Below are positions 1-6,304 of a DNA stretch of 10,700 bases, piece by piece. Location: positions 1-10,700 of the forward strand of contig JALOSH010000082.1 of NCBI GenBank assembly GCA_025458545.1, written 5' to 3'. The stretch is from Hydrogenophaga sp. (GTDB taxonomy: Bacteria > Pseudomonadota > Gammaproteobacteria > Burkholderiales > Burkholderiaceae). Positions within the stretch are counted from its first letter, which is position 1, and each line of letters opens with the position of its first letter. A program made the translations under genes and the position numbers. The notes below the pieces were generated by a model. The model ran no database searches. It was not told the DNA's origin and was given only the letters and a program-made list of their open reading frames with translations.

Positions 1-1326
1 GGGGTGGTCGATGTGGCCATCGATCACCGCATGAAACCCCACCTGGTGCCGAACGACCCCCGTTTTGGCGATGGCGCGCAATGGCATTTGCTGAACAGTG
101 TCAGCGTACCCGGCGGCATCAACGCGGCCACCGCCTGGGATTTCAGTTCCGGGTCTGGCGTGGTGGTGGCGGTGCTCGATGGGGGCTACCGACCGCATGC
201 CGACCTGGCCACCAACGTGTTGCCGGGCTACGACTTCGTCAGCGGCGAAGCCCCCAATGCCGCCACCACCGTGGCAGGGTTTCCGTTCTGGACCGCCAAC
301 GACGGCGATGCCCGCGAGTCGGATGCACAAGACCCTGGCGACTGGGTCACACAGGCGGACGTGACCGCAGGCTTCTGCAATTTGGCGGAAGACAGTTCCT
401 GGCACGGCACCCATGTGGCCGGTATCGCAGCCGCCGTGGGCAACAACGCCAGTGACGGCCTGGGTGTGGCCTATGGCGCGCGCATCCTGCCGGTGCGGGT
501 GCTGGGTCGCTGCGGTGGCTTCGCGTCAGACATCCTGGCCGGTGCGCGCTGGGCGGCTGGCCTGGCGGTGCCGGGCGCGCCCGCCAATCCCAACCCGGCC
601 AAGGTTCTGAATCTGAGCCTGGGGGTGGCCGGGCAGACTTGTGACCCGACGACGCAGTCGGTTGTGGATGAGATCCGAGCCCGCAACGTCAGCGTCGTCG
701 CCTCTTCCGGCAACGAGGGCAGCACCTCCATCTCGCTGCCCGCCAACTGCCGCGGCGTGCTGGCCGTGACCGCACACACCCGCGAAGGCGACAGCGCCGA
801 TTACGCCAACGTGGGTTCTGGCGTCGCCATCAGCGCGCCGGGCGGTGGACGCAACACCACTTTGCCCACGCCACCCACGGGCATCCGCGGTGTCCTCTCC
901 ACCTGGAACAACGGCACCACCGCGCCAGGCAGCGATGCCCTCGGCCTGCTGTCGGGGACCAGCATGGCTGCGCCCCAGGTGGCGGGGGTGCTGGCATTGC
1001 TGGCTTCCCTGCGACCAGAGCTGTCCATGGCCGATCTTGAGGGCATCGTGACCCGTTCTGTGCGGTCATTCCCGGCCGACACCTATTGCGCGATCAACCC
1101 CCAGCAATTGCCTGCGGGTTTCTGTGGCAGCGGCATGCTGGACGCGCAACTGGCCGTGGCGGCAGCCACCACCTTTGTGCCGTCGCCACCGGCCAGTACC
1201 GGCGGTGGCGGCGGTGGTGGCGGATGCACCGCAGCGCCGGACGGCAAGGCCGACGTGGGCCTGCCTGTGCTGGCCTTGCTGGCCGCGCTCGTGCTGATCT
1301 GGCGCCGTCGGCGGCCCGCAGCCTGA
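1..1326 (+). CDS. S8 (subtilisin-like) serine protease with C-terminal sorting tail, 5' end outside window
   Basis: This is a secreted subtilase. The frame is open from base 1 and the first visible residues (VDVAIDHRM, then LVPNDPRFG) look like the junction between an inhibitory propeptide and the catalytic domain, so the signal peptide and propeptide lie upstream of the window. Counting from the GTG at base 4, the catalytic triad is Asp59 (AVLDGG), His134 (SSWHGTHVAG) and Ser320 (SGTSMAAPQVAG), with oxyanion Asn237 (SSGNEG). All are intact. Six cysteines (126, 170, 213, 249, 362, 374) could form disulfides outside the cytoplasm. The C-terminus has eight glycines (400-407), Cys408, a short DGKADVGLP stretch, a hydrophobic helix (about 419-433) and RRRR. 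This resembles the GlyGly-CTERM/JDVT-CTERM class of processing signals, recognised by rhomboid-like or glutamic-type intramembrane proteases. It faces the next gene tail to tail with a 17-bp gap. The family call is near certain; the sorting class is inferred. Confidence 0.95.
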   Translation, partial: GVVDVAIDHRMKPHLVPNDPRFGDGAQWHLLNSVSVPGGINAATAWDFSSGSGVVVAVLDGGYRPHADLATNVLPGYDFVSGEAPNAATTVAGFPFWTANDGDARESDAQDPGDWVTQADVTAGFCNLAEDSSWHGTHVAGIAAAVGNNASDGLGVAYGARILPVRVLGRCGGFASDILAGARWAAGLAVPGAPANPNPAKVLNLSLGVAGQTCDPTTQSVVDEIRARNVSVVASSGNEGSTSISLPANCRGVLAVTAHTREGDSADYANVGSGVAISAPGGGRNTTLPTPPTGIRGVLSTWNNGTTAPGSDALGLLSGTSMAAPQVAGVLALLASLRPELSMADLEGIVTRSVRSFPADTYCAINPQQLPAGFCGSGMLDAQLAVAAATTFVPSPPASTGGGGGGGGCTAAPDGKADVGLPVLALLAALVLIWRRRRPAA

Positions 1327-1343
1327 ATCGCTCAGCGCCTCAA

Positions 1344-1949
1344 CTACCGGCTCACCAGAGCGTCATAGGCCGTGCGGGTGGCGGGTGACACCGCCGTGAG
1401 CAGCTGTTCGTAGGCGGTGCGGTGGTGGGCCAGCACCCGGGCCGACGCCAGGTTCTTCGAGCGGCAGAACCAGTGGCAGCTGTGCTGGAACAGCAGCAGC
1501 TCGGCGGTGGCACGGAAAGCACGGTCGCGGATGGACAGCGCCTCGTCGTTGCGCAGTGTGGCCGCCACCCCCCGGGCGTGCAATGCCACCAGGGAGCGGA
1601 AGTCGAAACTCTGCTGGGGAAACAGGCGCGTGGCCATGGGCACGCTCACCGGCCATCGGCTCACGCGCAGTTTCTCGCCCCACACCTCCTTCAGGTCGTC
1701 GGCCAGCGACTGCAGTTCGGTCTGCAGCGCTTCTTCGGTGGCGCCCAGGTTGCGCCAGATCGGCGCCGCCCGGTCGGCGTCTCGCTCGCCCAGGGCGCGC
1801 AGATAGCCGTCGGTGAGTTGCACCATGTGCTCTTCGATCCGGTATTTGCGCAGATAGCCACCCAGCAGCGCAATCCGCTGCTGTTCGTCGTAGCGCCTGA
1901 ACATCCAGAAACCGCCGAACAACACCACCCATAAAAACAATGCATCCAT
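1344..1949 (-). CDS. hypothetical protein with N-terminal membrane anchor (201 aa)
   Basis: I do not recognise this family. The predicted protein starts with a hydrophobic segment (residues 1-17, MDALFLWVVLFGGFWMF) followed by RRYDEQQ, which suggests a single N-terminal anchor with the rest in the cytoplasm. The remainder is mostly charged and probably helical. A Cys/His-containing patch lies near the C-terminus (HSCHWFCRSKN, about 156-166), but it is too short to call a metal site. The frame stays open upstream to 2108. That would overlap the cupin gene by 71 bp and add a low-complexity leader, so I chose the ATG at 1949, directly before the hydrophobic segment. No strong Shine-Dalgarno is visible before it, so the start is uncertain. 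The gene lies 88 bp downstream of the cupin gene on the same strand and may be cotranscribed with it. Confidence 0.7.
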   Translation of the reverse strand: MDALFLWVVLFGGFWMFRRYDEQQRIALLGGYLRKYRIEEHMVQLTDGYLRALGERDADRAAPIWRNLGATEEALQTELQSLADDLKEVWGEKLRVSRWPVSVPMATRLFPQQSFDFRSLVALHARGVAATLRNDEALSIRDRAFRATAELLLFQHSCHWFCRSKNLASARVLAHHRTAYEQLLTAVSPATRTAYDALVSR

Positions 1950-2037
1950 AGCCGTATTGTCGGCCGTCTGGCCCGTTTTTTTTGACCGCTGTGCTGAGCT
2001 TGTGCCGTGACCGCTCTGCGTGCGTGAGCGGCCGGAT

Positions 2038-2316
2038 TCAGGCATTGAGGCGGGCCACCCAGTAGGTGGCGCCTTTGGTCCCGTAGCGTTCCGCGTGGGG
2101 CTCGCCATCTTCGAGTTCGAACAGGTCGCCGGGTACCAGGTGTTGCGTTTGACCGCGCACCGTCAGCCACAGCTCGCCTTGCACCACCAGCGCCTTCACG
2201 GCAAACGGGTGCGCATGCTCGTCGAGGGCCGTGTCGGGCGCCCAGACCCGCTCCAGCACTTCGTCAAATCCCTCGGCAAGGGCAGCGCTCTTGAAGGTAT
2301 CGAAACGGTGGGGCAT
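2038..2316 (-). CDS. small single-domain cupin protein (92 aa)
   Basis: This is a compact RmlC-like cupin. After an N-terminal stretch of about 30 residues, the first cupin motif is seen as HAHPF (His34, His36) followed by VVQGELWLTV. The second is PGDLFELEDGEPHAERYG with His74. The usual glutamate of motif 1 is not obvious, so metal binding may rely on the three histidines or differ from textbook cupins. At 92 residues it is a stand-alone domain, without a fused DNA-binding or enzyme domain. The ATG at 2316 is preceded by AGGAG at 7-bp spacing. An upstream ATG in the same frame (2352) lacks this site and was rejected. It lies 77 bp downstream of the BLUF gene on the same strand. The substrate or ligand is unknown. 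Confidence 0.88.
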   Translation of the reverse strand: MPHRFDTFKSAALAEGFDEVLERVWAPDTALDEHAHPFAVKALVVQGELWLTVRGQTQHLVPGDLFELEDGEPHAERYGTKGATYWVARLNA

Positions 2317-2393
2317 GGTGGTCTCCTGTTCGGAAGGAAACCATTGCACCACGGCCCATCCGGCATGACCCCAGTGTGGGTTTGTCCGCTGGT

Positions 2394-2819
2394 TCAGTCG
2401 CAGCAGAGGAATTCGTCGCGCAGCGTGAGCAGCAGCTTCTTGCCGTGTGAGTCACCGGGTGCCTGGCGCATGCCCTGGTCGAGCAGGTCCTGGTAGCCCG
2501 GCTTGCCGCTCAGGGCGAGCGCTTCTGGCGCCACGAAAGCCATGCCCCAGTCGGCAAAGCCGCGTTCCCGGATCGGTCCGTCCCAAATCTTGCGCAGCTG
2601 CTGGTGGCGCGGGTCGCTGACGATGCGGTCGTACAGCGCCTGCACCGTCTCTTGCTCGCCTTCGAGCAACTGCATGAATTCGCGCCGGTGGTAGACCATC
2701 ATGCCGGTGATGCCCTGCGCGGCGTTGTGCACACGGGCTTTGTCCAGCAAGTGCGCCAGCTCCTGGGGTGTCAGGTCGCGGGCGGCCAGGCTGGTGTAGA
2801 TGATTTCGTAGAGCGCCAT
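2394..2819 (-). CDS. short BLUF-domain blue-light sensor (141 aa)
   Basis: This is a flavin-binding photoreceptor of the short BLUF type. The BLUF fold spans about residues 2-95. The residues known to form the photoactive hydrogen-bond network around FAD are present: Tyr8 (IIYTS), Asn32 (before GITGMMVY), Gln50 (FMQLLEGE), Trp91 and Met93 (DWGMAF). Positions 8, 50, 91 and 93 coincide with those of cyanobacterial PixD (Slr1694). The last 45 or so residues look like the short C-terminal helical cap of stand-alone BLUF proteins. There is no EAL, GGDEF or cyclase output domain, so signalling must go through a partner protein. The ATG at 2819 fits the usual BLUF N-terminus (xLYxIIYTS); its Shine-Dalgarno is weak. 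It is divergent from the phosphodiesterase gene and 77 bp upstream of the cupin gene, with which it may be cotranscribed. The family call is firm; the output is unknown. Confidence 0.95.
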   Translation of the reverse strand: MALYEIIYTSLAARDLTPQELAHLLDKARVHNAAQGITGMMVYHRREFMQLLEGEQETVQALYDRIVSDPRHQQLRKIWDGPIRERGFADWGMAFVAPEALALSGKPGYQDLLDQGMRQAPGDSHGKKLLLTLRDEFLCCD

Positions 2820-2874
2820 GGTGGGAACATCTGGATATGGACCCTATGCTAGGTGTCCGTCGGCCTTCTGTGCC

Positions 2875-2897
2875 CCGGATAAGGCCCGAAAATCCGG
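2875..2897. promoter_or_regulatory. inverted repeat in the divergent BLUF/GDPD intergenic region, possible operator
   Basis: A perfect 6-bp dyad (CCGGAT, 11-bp spacer, ATCCGG) lies 55-78 bp upstream of the BLUF start, in the 230-bp divergent gap 2820-3049. A second dyad (ACCCG, 17-bp spacer, CGGGT) lies at 2962-2988. Their position would suit a regulator site. Short GC-rich dyads occur often by chance in such a genome, and I could not place a convincing -35/-10 pair in the gap for either direction. Nothing else is recognised in this gap. Confidence 0.2.
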
Positions 2898-3049
2898 TGC
2901 ATTTCTCGCCAGACGGGCCGGGTTGCCATGCTGGGGTTTGCTCGTCACAGCGGCTTCACATACCCGGTCGATGATCCGTTCGTCGGGTTTGGGTGGACGA
3001 CAGCCTGTGCCACCGAAGACCATTCGACCCATCCATTGGAGGCATTCCC

Positions 3050-4258
3050 ATGCCGTGTTCGTTCCGTGTTTCAGGCCTGGCCGCGCTCTGCCTGGCCACC
3101 AGTGCGGCATTCGCCAGCCCCGGCGGCGATGCCCGCCATCAGCGCCACCCAGAAGTCCAGCGCCCCAGCCATGTGCAATTGGGCCCGCGTCCGTTCTTTC
3201 TGGTCGACGACATGACTGACAGCCCGCTCAAACGCGATCTGCAGCGCTGCGCACAACGTGGGGTCTTCACGCCGCGCGACTTTTCCATCGGCCACCGCGG
3301 CGCCGCCATGCAGTTCCCCGAGCACACGGTGGAGTCGTACACCGCCGCAGCGCGCATGGGGGCGGGCATCCTCGAATGCGACGTGACCTTCACCAAAGAC
3401 AAAGAGCTGGTTTGCCGCCACGCGCAGAACGACCTGCACACCACCACCAACATCCTGCTCACCCCGCTGGCCGCCCAGTGCACACAACCCTTTGTGCCCG
3501 CCGTGATCGACGCCGACGGCAAGGTGGTCACGCCAGCCAGGGCCGAGTGCCGCACCAGCGACATCACGCTGGCCGAATTCCGCACGCTGCGCGGCAAGAT
3601 GGACGCGTTCAACCCGGCGGCGCGCACACCCCAGCAGTACCTGGTCGGCACCGCCAACTGGCGCACCGACCTGTACTCGGGCCCCAGCAGCGGCACATTG
3701 ATGACGCACGCCGAATCGATCGAGCTGTTCAAGAAGCTGGGCGTGAAGATGACGCCCGAGCTCAAGAGTCCCAGTGTCACCATGCCCTTCGACGGCTTCA
3801 CGCAGCAGGCCTATGCGCAAAAGATGATCGACGAGTACAAGAAGGCCGGCGTGACCCCGCGCAATGTGTGGCCTCAGTCTTTCAACATCGACGACGTGCT
3901 GTATTGGGTGGACAACGAACCGGCGTTTGGCCAACAGGCGGTGTACCTGGACGATGCCAGCACCGTGACCGATCTTCCCGACCGCCAGACCCTGGCCGGC
4001 TACAAATCCAGGGGCATCAACATCTGGGCGCCGGCCACCTTCGCGCTGCTGGCGGCCGAGGGGGGCAAGATCGTGGCTTCGCAAGCGGCGAAAGACGCCC
4101 GGGCAGCTGGTCTGGGTCTGATCACCTGGACGCTGGAGCGCTCGGGCATCCTGGCCGACGGCAACAACGGCTTTTACTACCAGACCTTCGACAGCGCCGT
4201 GAAGACCGAGGGCGACATGTTGAGCGCGCTGCACGTGCTGGCCCAGACGTGGGTGTGA
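3050..4258 (+). CDS. periplasmic glycerophosphodiester phosphodiesterase, C-terminus lost by frameshift (402 aa)
   Basis: Family members hydrolyse glycerophosphodiesters to glycerol-3-phosphate and an alcohol. A signal peptide (residues 1-23, [13 protein letters not shown] then SP) indicates export. The GDPD TIM-barrel begins at about residue 77. The catalytic and metal-binding set is His82-Arg83 (GHRGAA), Glu91 (PEHTVESY), Glu109 and Asp111 (ECDVTF) and His124 ([13 protein letters not shown]), all intact. The sequence resembles the larger GlpQ-like periplasmic subgroup. The ATG at 3050 follows GGAGG with 7-bp spacing and directly precedes the signal peptide; the frame opens further upstream (2993) but without a good ribosome site. 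After Gln399 the frame ends in Thr-Trp-Val-stop. The expected family C-terminus continues in the -1 frame from 4246, so one base seems to be missing. The loss removes the last barrel strand, so the truncated form may not fold. The DUF3047 lipoprotein follows. Confidence 0.9.
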   Translation: MPCSFRVSGLAALCLATSAAFASPGGDARHQRHPEVQRPSHVQLGPRPFFLVDDMTDSPLKRDLQRCAQRGVFTPRDFSIGHRGAAMQFPEHTVESYTAAARMGAGILECDVTFTKDKELVCRHAQNDLHTTTNILLTPLAAQCTQPFVPAVIDADGKVVTPARAECRTSDITLAEFRTLRGKMDAFNPAARTPQQYLVGTANWRTDLYSGPSSGTLMTHAESIELFKKLGVKMTPELKSPSVTMPFDGFTQQAYAQKMIDEYKKAGVTPRNVWPQSFNIDDVLYWVDNEPAFGQQAVYLDDASTVTDLPDRQTLAGYKSRGINIWAPATFALLAAEGGKIVASQAAKDARAAGLGLITWTLERSGILADGNNGFYYQTFDSAVKTEGDMLSALHVLAQTWV

Positions 4259-4323
4259 TGGGCGTGTTCTCCGACTGGCCCGCCACCACCACCTTCTACG
4301 CCAACTGCATGGGTCTGCGCTGA
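4246..4323 (+). pseudogene. out-of-frame 3' end of the GDPD gene
   Basis: Read in the -1 frame relative to the phosphodiesterase, this stretch encodes 25 residues ([13 protein letters not shown], then [12 protein letters not shown]) before TGA at 4321. The GVFSDWPA segment matches what is expected for the final strand of the GDPD barrel, and FYANCMGL is, as I recall, a typical end for this subgroup. One extra base near 4246 (for example CAG-GAC instead of CAGAC) would restore a single 427-aa protein. The premature TGA (4256-4258) overlaps an ATG (4258-4260) that opens this frame, so a 21-residue peptide could be made by reinitiation. I regard that as incidental. Confidence 0.85.
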
Positions 4324-4346
4324 CAAAACACCGTGCGAGCCAGCGC

Positions 4347-5213
4347 ATGCGAACCGGTCTGAAGCGCCGCGCCAGTGCCCTGACCGCCTGGTTCGGGGGT
4401 GTGCTTCTGGTGGCCTGCGCCAGCGGCCTGCCGCCCGGCGAACCCCCTGAAGACCCGGTGGTGCAGGCGATCCAGGAGTCTGCCTGGGCCCGCCAGACCC
4501 GCATTCGTTTCGTCGCCGAGGGCAAGTCATGGCAGCACAAGACCTTCGGTGACCGCAAGCCCACGCTCTACCAGCCCACATTCCAGGCCGGGCGCCCGGC
4601 GATCCATGCGCTCAGCATCGCGGGCAACAGCTCGCTGAGGCAGGCGGTCGACCCCCCGCCTGGGGTGGCGGTCGATCAGCTGCGGTTCTCATGGCTGGTG
4701 TTGAGCCTCAACGAAGCCGCCGACCTGCGCGATAACGACATCGACGATGCGGTCGCGCGCGTCATGCTGGGTTTTGATGGTGATCGAGCCGCCCGATTCT
4801 CGGCGCGCGATCACATGCTCTCGGAACTGGCGCAACTGGTCACGGGCGAGCCCCTGCCGTATGCCACGCTGATCTATGTGTGGGACAACCGCTACCCCGT
4901 GGGCACCGTGATCGCCAACCCCCACACCGACCGCATCCGCCATCTGGTGGTGGAAAGCGGCCCGGCGCGACTGGGGCGGTGGGTGGACCAGGAGCGCGAT
5001 GTGCAGGCCGACTTCAGCCACGCCTTCGGTGAAAAGCCCGGCCCCTTGCGCAGCGTGGGTGTGATGAGTGACGCCAACAACACCGGTGCTTCGGTCGAAG
5101 CCTGGTTCGGCCCCCTGCAACTGGGTTTTTCGGACCGGTCTTCGGCGTCAACGACCCAGCCGATGGTCACCACGGACACCCGGTCCTCGGCTGTGAAGCG
5201 CCAGCAGCCCTGA
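4347..5213 (+). CDS. DUF3047 family lipoprotein (288 aa)
   Basis: This is a predicted lipoprotein: a positively charged N-terminus (MRTGLKRRAS), a hydrophobic stretch and the lipobox LVAC with Cys24 as the lipidation site. The mature part fits the DUF3047 pattern as I know it. Key pieces are RFSWLVLSLN, a DIDDAVARVMLGFDGD segment, ATLIYVWDN, VIANPHTDRIRHLVVESG, LGRWVDQERDVQADF and DANNTGASVEAWFGPL. The function of DUF3047 is not established. The last 30 residues or so are low complexity (Ser/Thr-rich) and probably disordered. The ATG at 4347 directly precedes the signal sequence but has only a weak ribosome site. It starts 23 bp after the out-of-frame end of the GDPD gene on the same strand, so the two are probably cotranscribed. 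Its neighbour to the right is convergent. Confidence 0.85.
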   Translation: MRTGLKRRASALTAWFGGVLLVACASGLPPGEPPEDPVVQAIQESAWARQTRIRFVAEGKSWQHKTFGDRKPTLYQPTFQAGRPAIHALSIAGNSSLRQAVDPPPGVAVDQLRFSWLVLSLNEAADLRDNDIDDAVARVMLGFDGDRAARFSARDHMLSELAQLVTGEPLPYATLIYVWDNRYPVGTVIANPHTDRIRHLVVESGPARLGRWVDQERDVQADFSHAFGEKPGPLRSVGVMSDANNTGASVEAWFGPLQLGFSDRSSASTTQPMVTTDTRSSAVKRQQP

Positions 5214-5232
5214 GCTTGTGCGCCGCCTACCC

Positions 5233-5259
5233 AAAAAAAAGCCCCGGCGGGGCCGGGGC
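5233..5259 (-). terminator. rho-independent terminator of the Tim44-domain gene
   Basis: A perfect 7-bp GC stem (GCCCCGG, 5-nt loop CGGGG, CCGGGGC; 5241-5259) is flanked on its left by eight A (5233-5240). Read on the - strand this is a GC hairpin followed directly by eight T, the classic intrinsic terminator, about 40 bp after the stop of the Tim44-like gene. On the + strand no T run follows the stem, so it is unlikely to stop transcription from the DUF3047 gene. Confidence 0.9.
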
Positions 5260-5298
5260 AATGAGGAGCTCATGAGAGCAGAGAATGCCGTTGGGCGA

Positions 5299-6201
5299 TC
5301 AGGCGCCTTGCTGGATACCGGCCAGCACCCAGCCTCCGGAACCTTGGCGGGCTTTGGTCAGGTGCCAGACTTCGTCGATCACGTCGGGGTCTCCGCCATC
5401 TTCCTGCACACGGCCGCTGAAGTGCACGCTCACGATGTAGCGGTTGTCCTCTTCGACCACTTCGCGCACATCGGCGTTGAGTTCCAGCACGCGGGTTTCC
5501 TGGGTGGCACCGTTGCGCTCGCGAATGTCCATCTGGATCTCGGCGAACATCTCGGGGGAGGTGAAGTCACGGATGTCGTCGAGGTTGCCAGCGTCGTTGG
5601 ACGCCTGCAGACGCATGAAGTTGACCTTGGCGTTGCGCACGAAAGCGGGCACGTCGAAGTCGGCCGGGATCCGGGCCGGTTGCGACACGTTCCCACCGAG
5701 CGCGCTGCCGATCATCGAACCACCCTGACCGTAGGACGGTGTGCTCCCGCTGGGCTGGGTCGGAGGCATGCGGAAGGTGTTGTTGCTCTGGCCGTTGGGC
5801 GAGCCCGCACCAGCGTACGCCACGCCGCCTTGCTGGGCGGCCTTCTTGCGCATGACGAAGCCGATCACGGCGATGACCGCCAGCACCAGCAGACCGATCA
5901 TCAGCATGTTGGCCAGTTCTTCACCGAAGCCCAGGTGCGATGCCAGTGCGGCCAGGCCCAGACCGGCGGCCAGACCCGCCACCGGGCCCATCCAGCTGCG
6001 CTTGGGCGCAGCGGCTGCCCCTGCAGCGCCAGCGGCGGGTGCAGCGGTGGGGCTGGCGTCGGGTGCTTTGGCCGGGGGTGCTGCCTGCCGCTGCATGCCC
6101 AGCGACTTGCCGCCGCCCACGCGCTTGGCTTCAGCGTCCATTGCCACGGTGGTGAGGCCGAGCGTCATCACGACGGCCAACAACGAAAGCAGTTTTTTCA
6201 T
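5299..6201 (-). CDS. Tim44-like domain membrane protein (300 aa)
   Basis: The protein begins with a signal-like hydrophobic segment (residues 1-20, MKKLLSLLAVVMTLGL...) ending near AEA, followed by KRVGGGKSLGMQRQ, a motif I associate with bacterial Tim44-domain proteins. An Ala/Pro-rich linker follows (40-68), then one or two hydrophobic segments (about 71-91 and 98-116, ending in RKK), a Gly/Ser-rich linker (122-175) and the Tim44-like domain (about 180-298). The domain includes the DFDVPAFVRNAKVNFMRLQ start, DVREVVEEDNRYIVSVHFSG and a C-terminal DEVWHLTK...WVLAGIQQ. In mitochondria Tim44 tethers the import motor; the role of bacterial homologues is poorly defined. The start at 6201 is supported by AGGAG 6 bp upstream; an in-frame start at 6237 lacks this. 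The gene has its own promoter and terminator, so it is probably monocistronic. Confidence 0.92.
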   Translation of the reverse strand: MKKLLSLLAVVMTLGLTTVAMDAEAKRVGGGKSLGMQRQAAPPAKAPDASPTAAPAAGAAGAAAAPKRSWMGPVAGLAAGLGLAALASHLGFGEELANMLMIGLLVLAVIAVIGFVMRKKAAQQGGVAYAGAGSPNGQSNNTFRMPPTQPSGSTPSYGQGGSMIGSALGGNVSQPARIPADFDVPAFVRNAKVNFMRLQASNDAGNLDDIRDFTSPEMFAEIQMDIRERNGATQETRVLELNADVREVVEEDNRYIVSVHFSGRVQEDGGDPDVIDEVWHLTKARQGSGGWVLAGIQQGA

Positions 6202-6263
6202 CAGAGACTCCTGGGAAAGATAGGAACAGGTGACCAAGGGTAGCGCTGTTATCTTCCTTAAAA

Positions 6264-6292
6264 AGCATATAAACAGATAAATACACTCTCAA
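6264..6292 (-). promoter_or_regulatory. sigma-70-type promoter for the Tim44-domain gene
   Basis: On the - strand, TTGAGA (6287-6292; five of six matches to TTGACA) and TATGCT (6264-6269; four of six to TATAAT) are separated by exactly 17 bp. They sit in a distinctly AT-rich island (about 6250-6300) in an otherwise GC-rich window. Transcription would start near 6257, giving a leader of about 55 nt before the ATG at 6201. The island also lies directly after the stop codon of the upstream Na/Pi transporter gene, so the Tim44 gene can be expressed independently of it. Confidence 0.6.
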
Positions 6293-6304
6293 AAAACAGA
6301 TGCT

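Noticed and set aside
1965..1983. GGCC-GTCT-GGCC followed by eight T on the + strand, as a terminator
   Set aside because: The stem is only 4 bp and no + strand gene ends nearby (the protease ends 640 bp upstream, across an opposing gene).
4258..4323. A separate 21-residue small protein beginning at the ATG overlapping the GDPD stop
   Set aside because: Its sequence is the expected end of the GDPD barrel, so it is a displaced exon-like remnant and not an independent gene.
3071..4564. A 497-aa open frame on the - strand opposite the GDPD gene
   Set aside because: Low-complexity Arg/Gly/His composition with no recognisable motif; the + strand encodes the GDPD active site.
5218..6243. A 341-aa open frame on the + strand opposite the Tim44-domain gene
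   Set aside because: It runs through the terminator hairpin and has antisense-like composition; the - strand gene has a ribosome site, promoter and terminator.
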